A stretch of DNA of 6,526 nt. It comes from Pseudomonadota bacterium (GTDB lineage Bacteria > Pseudomonadota > Gammaproteobacteria > Burkholderiales > Ferrovaceae). The DNA lies in assembly GCA_021804345.1 (NCBI GenBank), contig JAJZHV010000065.1, positions 1 to 6,526 on the forward strand. Direction: 5' to 3'. Position numbers and translations under genes: made by a program. Below, in pieces: positions 5,838-6,526 of this stretch; the stretch's first letter is position 1; every line of letters begins with the position of its first letter. The notes under the pieces are model-generated. The model was not told the origin of the DNA. It worked only from the letters and a program-made list of their open reading frames with translations, and made no database searches.

Positions 5838-6434
5838 ATGACTCATGAACTCATGACCTTACCCTTCTCCCTGGATGCACTGGCTCCCCATATTTCCAAG
5901 GAAACGCTAGAGTACCACTACGGCAAGCATCACCGCGCCTACGTCAACAAGTTGAATGAACTCATCCAGGGAACCGAATTCGCAACCCTGACCTTGACCG
6001 AGATCATCAAAAAAGCCAGCGGCCCGCTCTTCAATAATGCCGCACAGGTATGGAATCACAATTTTTACTGGTATGGACTTACCCCTCAACCCAGCGCCAA
6101 ACCCACTGGCGATCTGGCTGCTGCCATTGATCGCAGCTTTGGCTCCTTCGACCAGTTTGCCGCACAATTCAAGACTGCGGCCACCACCAAATTTGGTTCT
6201 GGCTGGACTTGGCTGGTCAAAACTGCGGATGGGTCTCTGGCCATTCGTAACAGCAATGATGCCGAAAATCCCCTCCAATGGAACCAACTGGCGCTACTGA
6301 CCTGTGATGTCTGGGAGCATGCCTATTACGTGGATTATCGCAACGAGCGGCCGCGCTATTTTGATGCCTTCTGGAGTCTGGTGAATTGGGACTTCGTCGC
6401 CAAAAATCTTCAGCCCAACGCGATCAATTCCTAA
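5838..6434 (+). CDS. sodB: Iron superoxide dismutase SodB
   Basis: 198-residue cytoplasmic superoxide dismutase of the Fe/Mn family, converting superoxide to oxygen and hydrogen peroxide; SodB proteins are about 190-200 residues, so it is full length. The metal ligands are all present: H27 (LEYHYGKHH), H74 (VWNHNFYW), D157 and H161 (LTCDVWEHAYY). The second-sphere Gln is in the N-terminal half, in NNAAQVWNH (Q70), which marks the iron type; Mn enzymes carry it in the C-terminal half. The dimer and C-terminal signature DYRNERPRYFDAFWSLVNWDFVAKNL is intact. There is no signal peptide. The ATG at 5838 has GGATGA seven bases upstream; the in-frame TTG at 5811 would add nine residues not usual in the family. 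It is transcribed divergently from the exonuclease and is probably a single-gene unit. Confidence 0.97.
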   Translation: MTHELMTLPFSLDALAPHISKETLEYHYGKHHRAYVNKLNELIQGTEFATLTLTEIIKKASGPLFNNAAQVWNHNFYWYGLTPQPSAKPTGDLAAAIDRSFGSFDQFAAQFKTAATTKFGSGWTWLVKTADGSLAIRNSNDAENPLQWNQLALLTCDVWEHAYYVDYRNERPRYFDAFWSLVNWDFVAKNLQPNAINS

Positions 6435-6446
6435 ACCTATTCGGCG

Positions 6447-6473
6447 TGACCCGATGCGCCGCGCATCGGGTCA
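6447..6473. terminator. Perfect 12-bp hairpin downstream of sodB
   Basis: TGACCCGATGCG (6447-6458) and CGCATCGGGTCA (6462-6473) pair perfectly around the loop CCG, starting 13 bases after the sodB stop codon. The stem is very stable, but neither side is followed by a T-run, so it is not a textbook intrinsic terminator. It probably ends or protects the sodB mRNA 3' end, and may do the same for a minus-strand neighbour whose TGA would form its right edge. It could also be one copy of a dispersed palindromic repeat. Confidence 0.65.
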
Positions 6474-6526
6474 GTAGCGGGCATCCACCGGTTTTGGATC
6501 TCGGGGCCAATCTCGGGATTTGTCAG
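6471..6526 (-). CDS. Possible 3' end of a minus-strand gene
   Basis: Read from the window end on the minus strand, one frame gives about 17 residues ending DWPRDPKPVDARY with a TGA at 6471-6473, exactly at the hairpin edge. The layout would suit a gene convergent with sodB sharing the hairpin. A second frame stays open longer, 29 residues from NPEIGPEIQNRW to SGHAE with TAG at 6437-6439, but it would place the hairpin inside coding sequence. I recognise neither tail and the fragment is too short to decide; it may also be non-coding. Confidence 0.25.
   Translation of the reverse strand, partial: DKSRDWPRDPKPVDARY

Overview
The window looks like chromosome from a GC-rich proteobacterium, most likely a betaproteobacterium of the Burkholderiales type. 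This rests on recalled family resemblance (the Fe superoxide dismutase, the DEDDh exonuclease with its small C-terminal domain, and the WecA/MraY-type transferase) and was not searched. The genes are dense, with ordinary codon use for a GC-rich genome. I see no tRNA, rRNA, CRISPR array, insertion sequence or phage gene.

Layout. Bases 1-2952 (+) hold the distal part of a hydrogenase-4-like (Hyf/Ehr) operon: the C-terminal half of the HyfF-like ion-translocating membrane subunit, a HyfG-like large subunit (NuoC-NuoD fusion type) and a HyfI-like NuoB-type small subunit. The large subunit keeps only one cysteine of each of the two CxxC pairs that hold the Ni-Fe site (CGDS and CYSG), so it is probably not a hydrogenase. 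The small subunit keeps all four cysteines for its 4Fe-4S cluster. No HyfH ferredoxin gene lies between G and I. The likely product is a membrane complex related to complex I that couples some other redox reaction to ion movement; its substrate cannot be read from this window.

Bases 2953-3090 are a short intergenic gap with a convincing sigma70-type promoter (TTGCTG, 17 bp, TATAAT). It drives a 546-residue GT4-family polyprenyl-phosphate glycosyl-1-phosphate transferase (3091-4731, +) that carries an unusual cysteine-rich, probably periplasmic domain in front of the catalytic membrane domain. Tail to tail with it, one base apart, is a minus-strand DEDDh exonuclease of the DnaQ family (4733-5722) with a TTG start set by a clear AGGAG ribosome binding site.

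A 115-base divergent gap with an inverted repeat separates the exonuclease from sodB (5838-6434, +), a complete cytoplasmic iron superoxide dismutase. Past sodB is a perfect 12-bp hairpin without a T-run. The last bases may be the 3' end of another minus-strand gene, which would make the hairpin a shared terminator between convergent genes.

The Hyf-like genes form one operon. The transferase, exonuclease and sodB appear to be separate transcription units with unrelated jobs (envelope polysaccharide initiation, DNA processing and superoxide defence).
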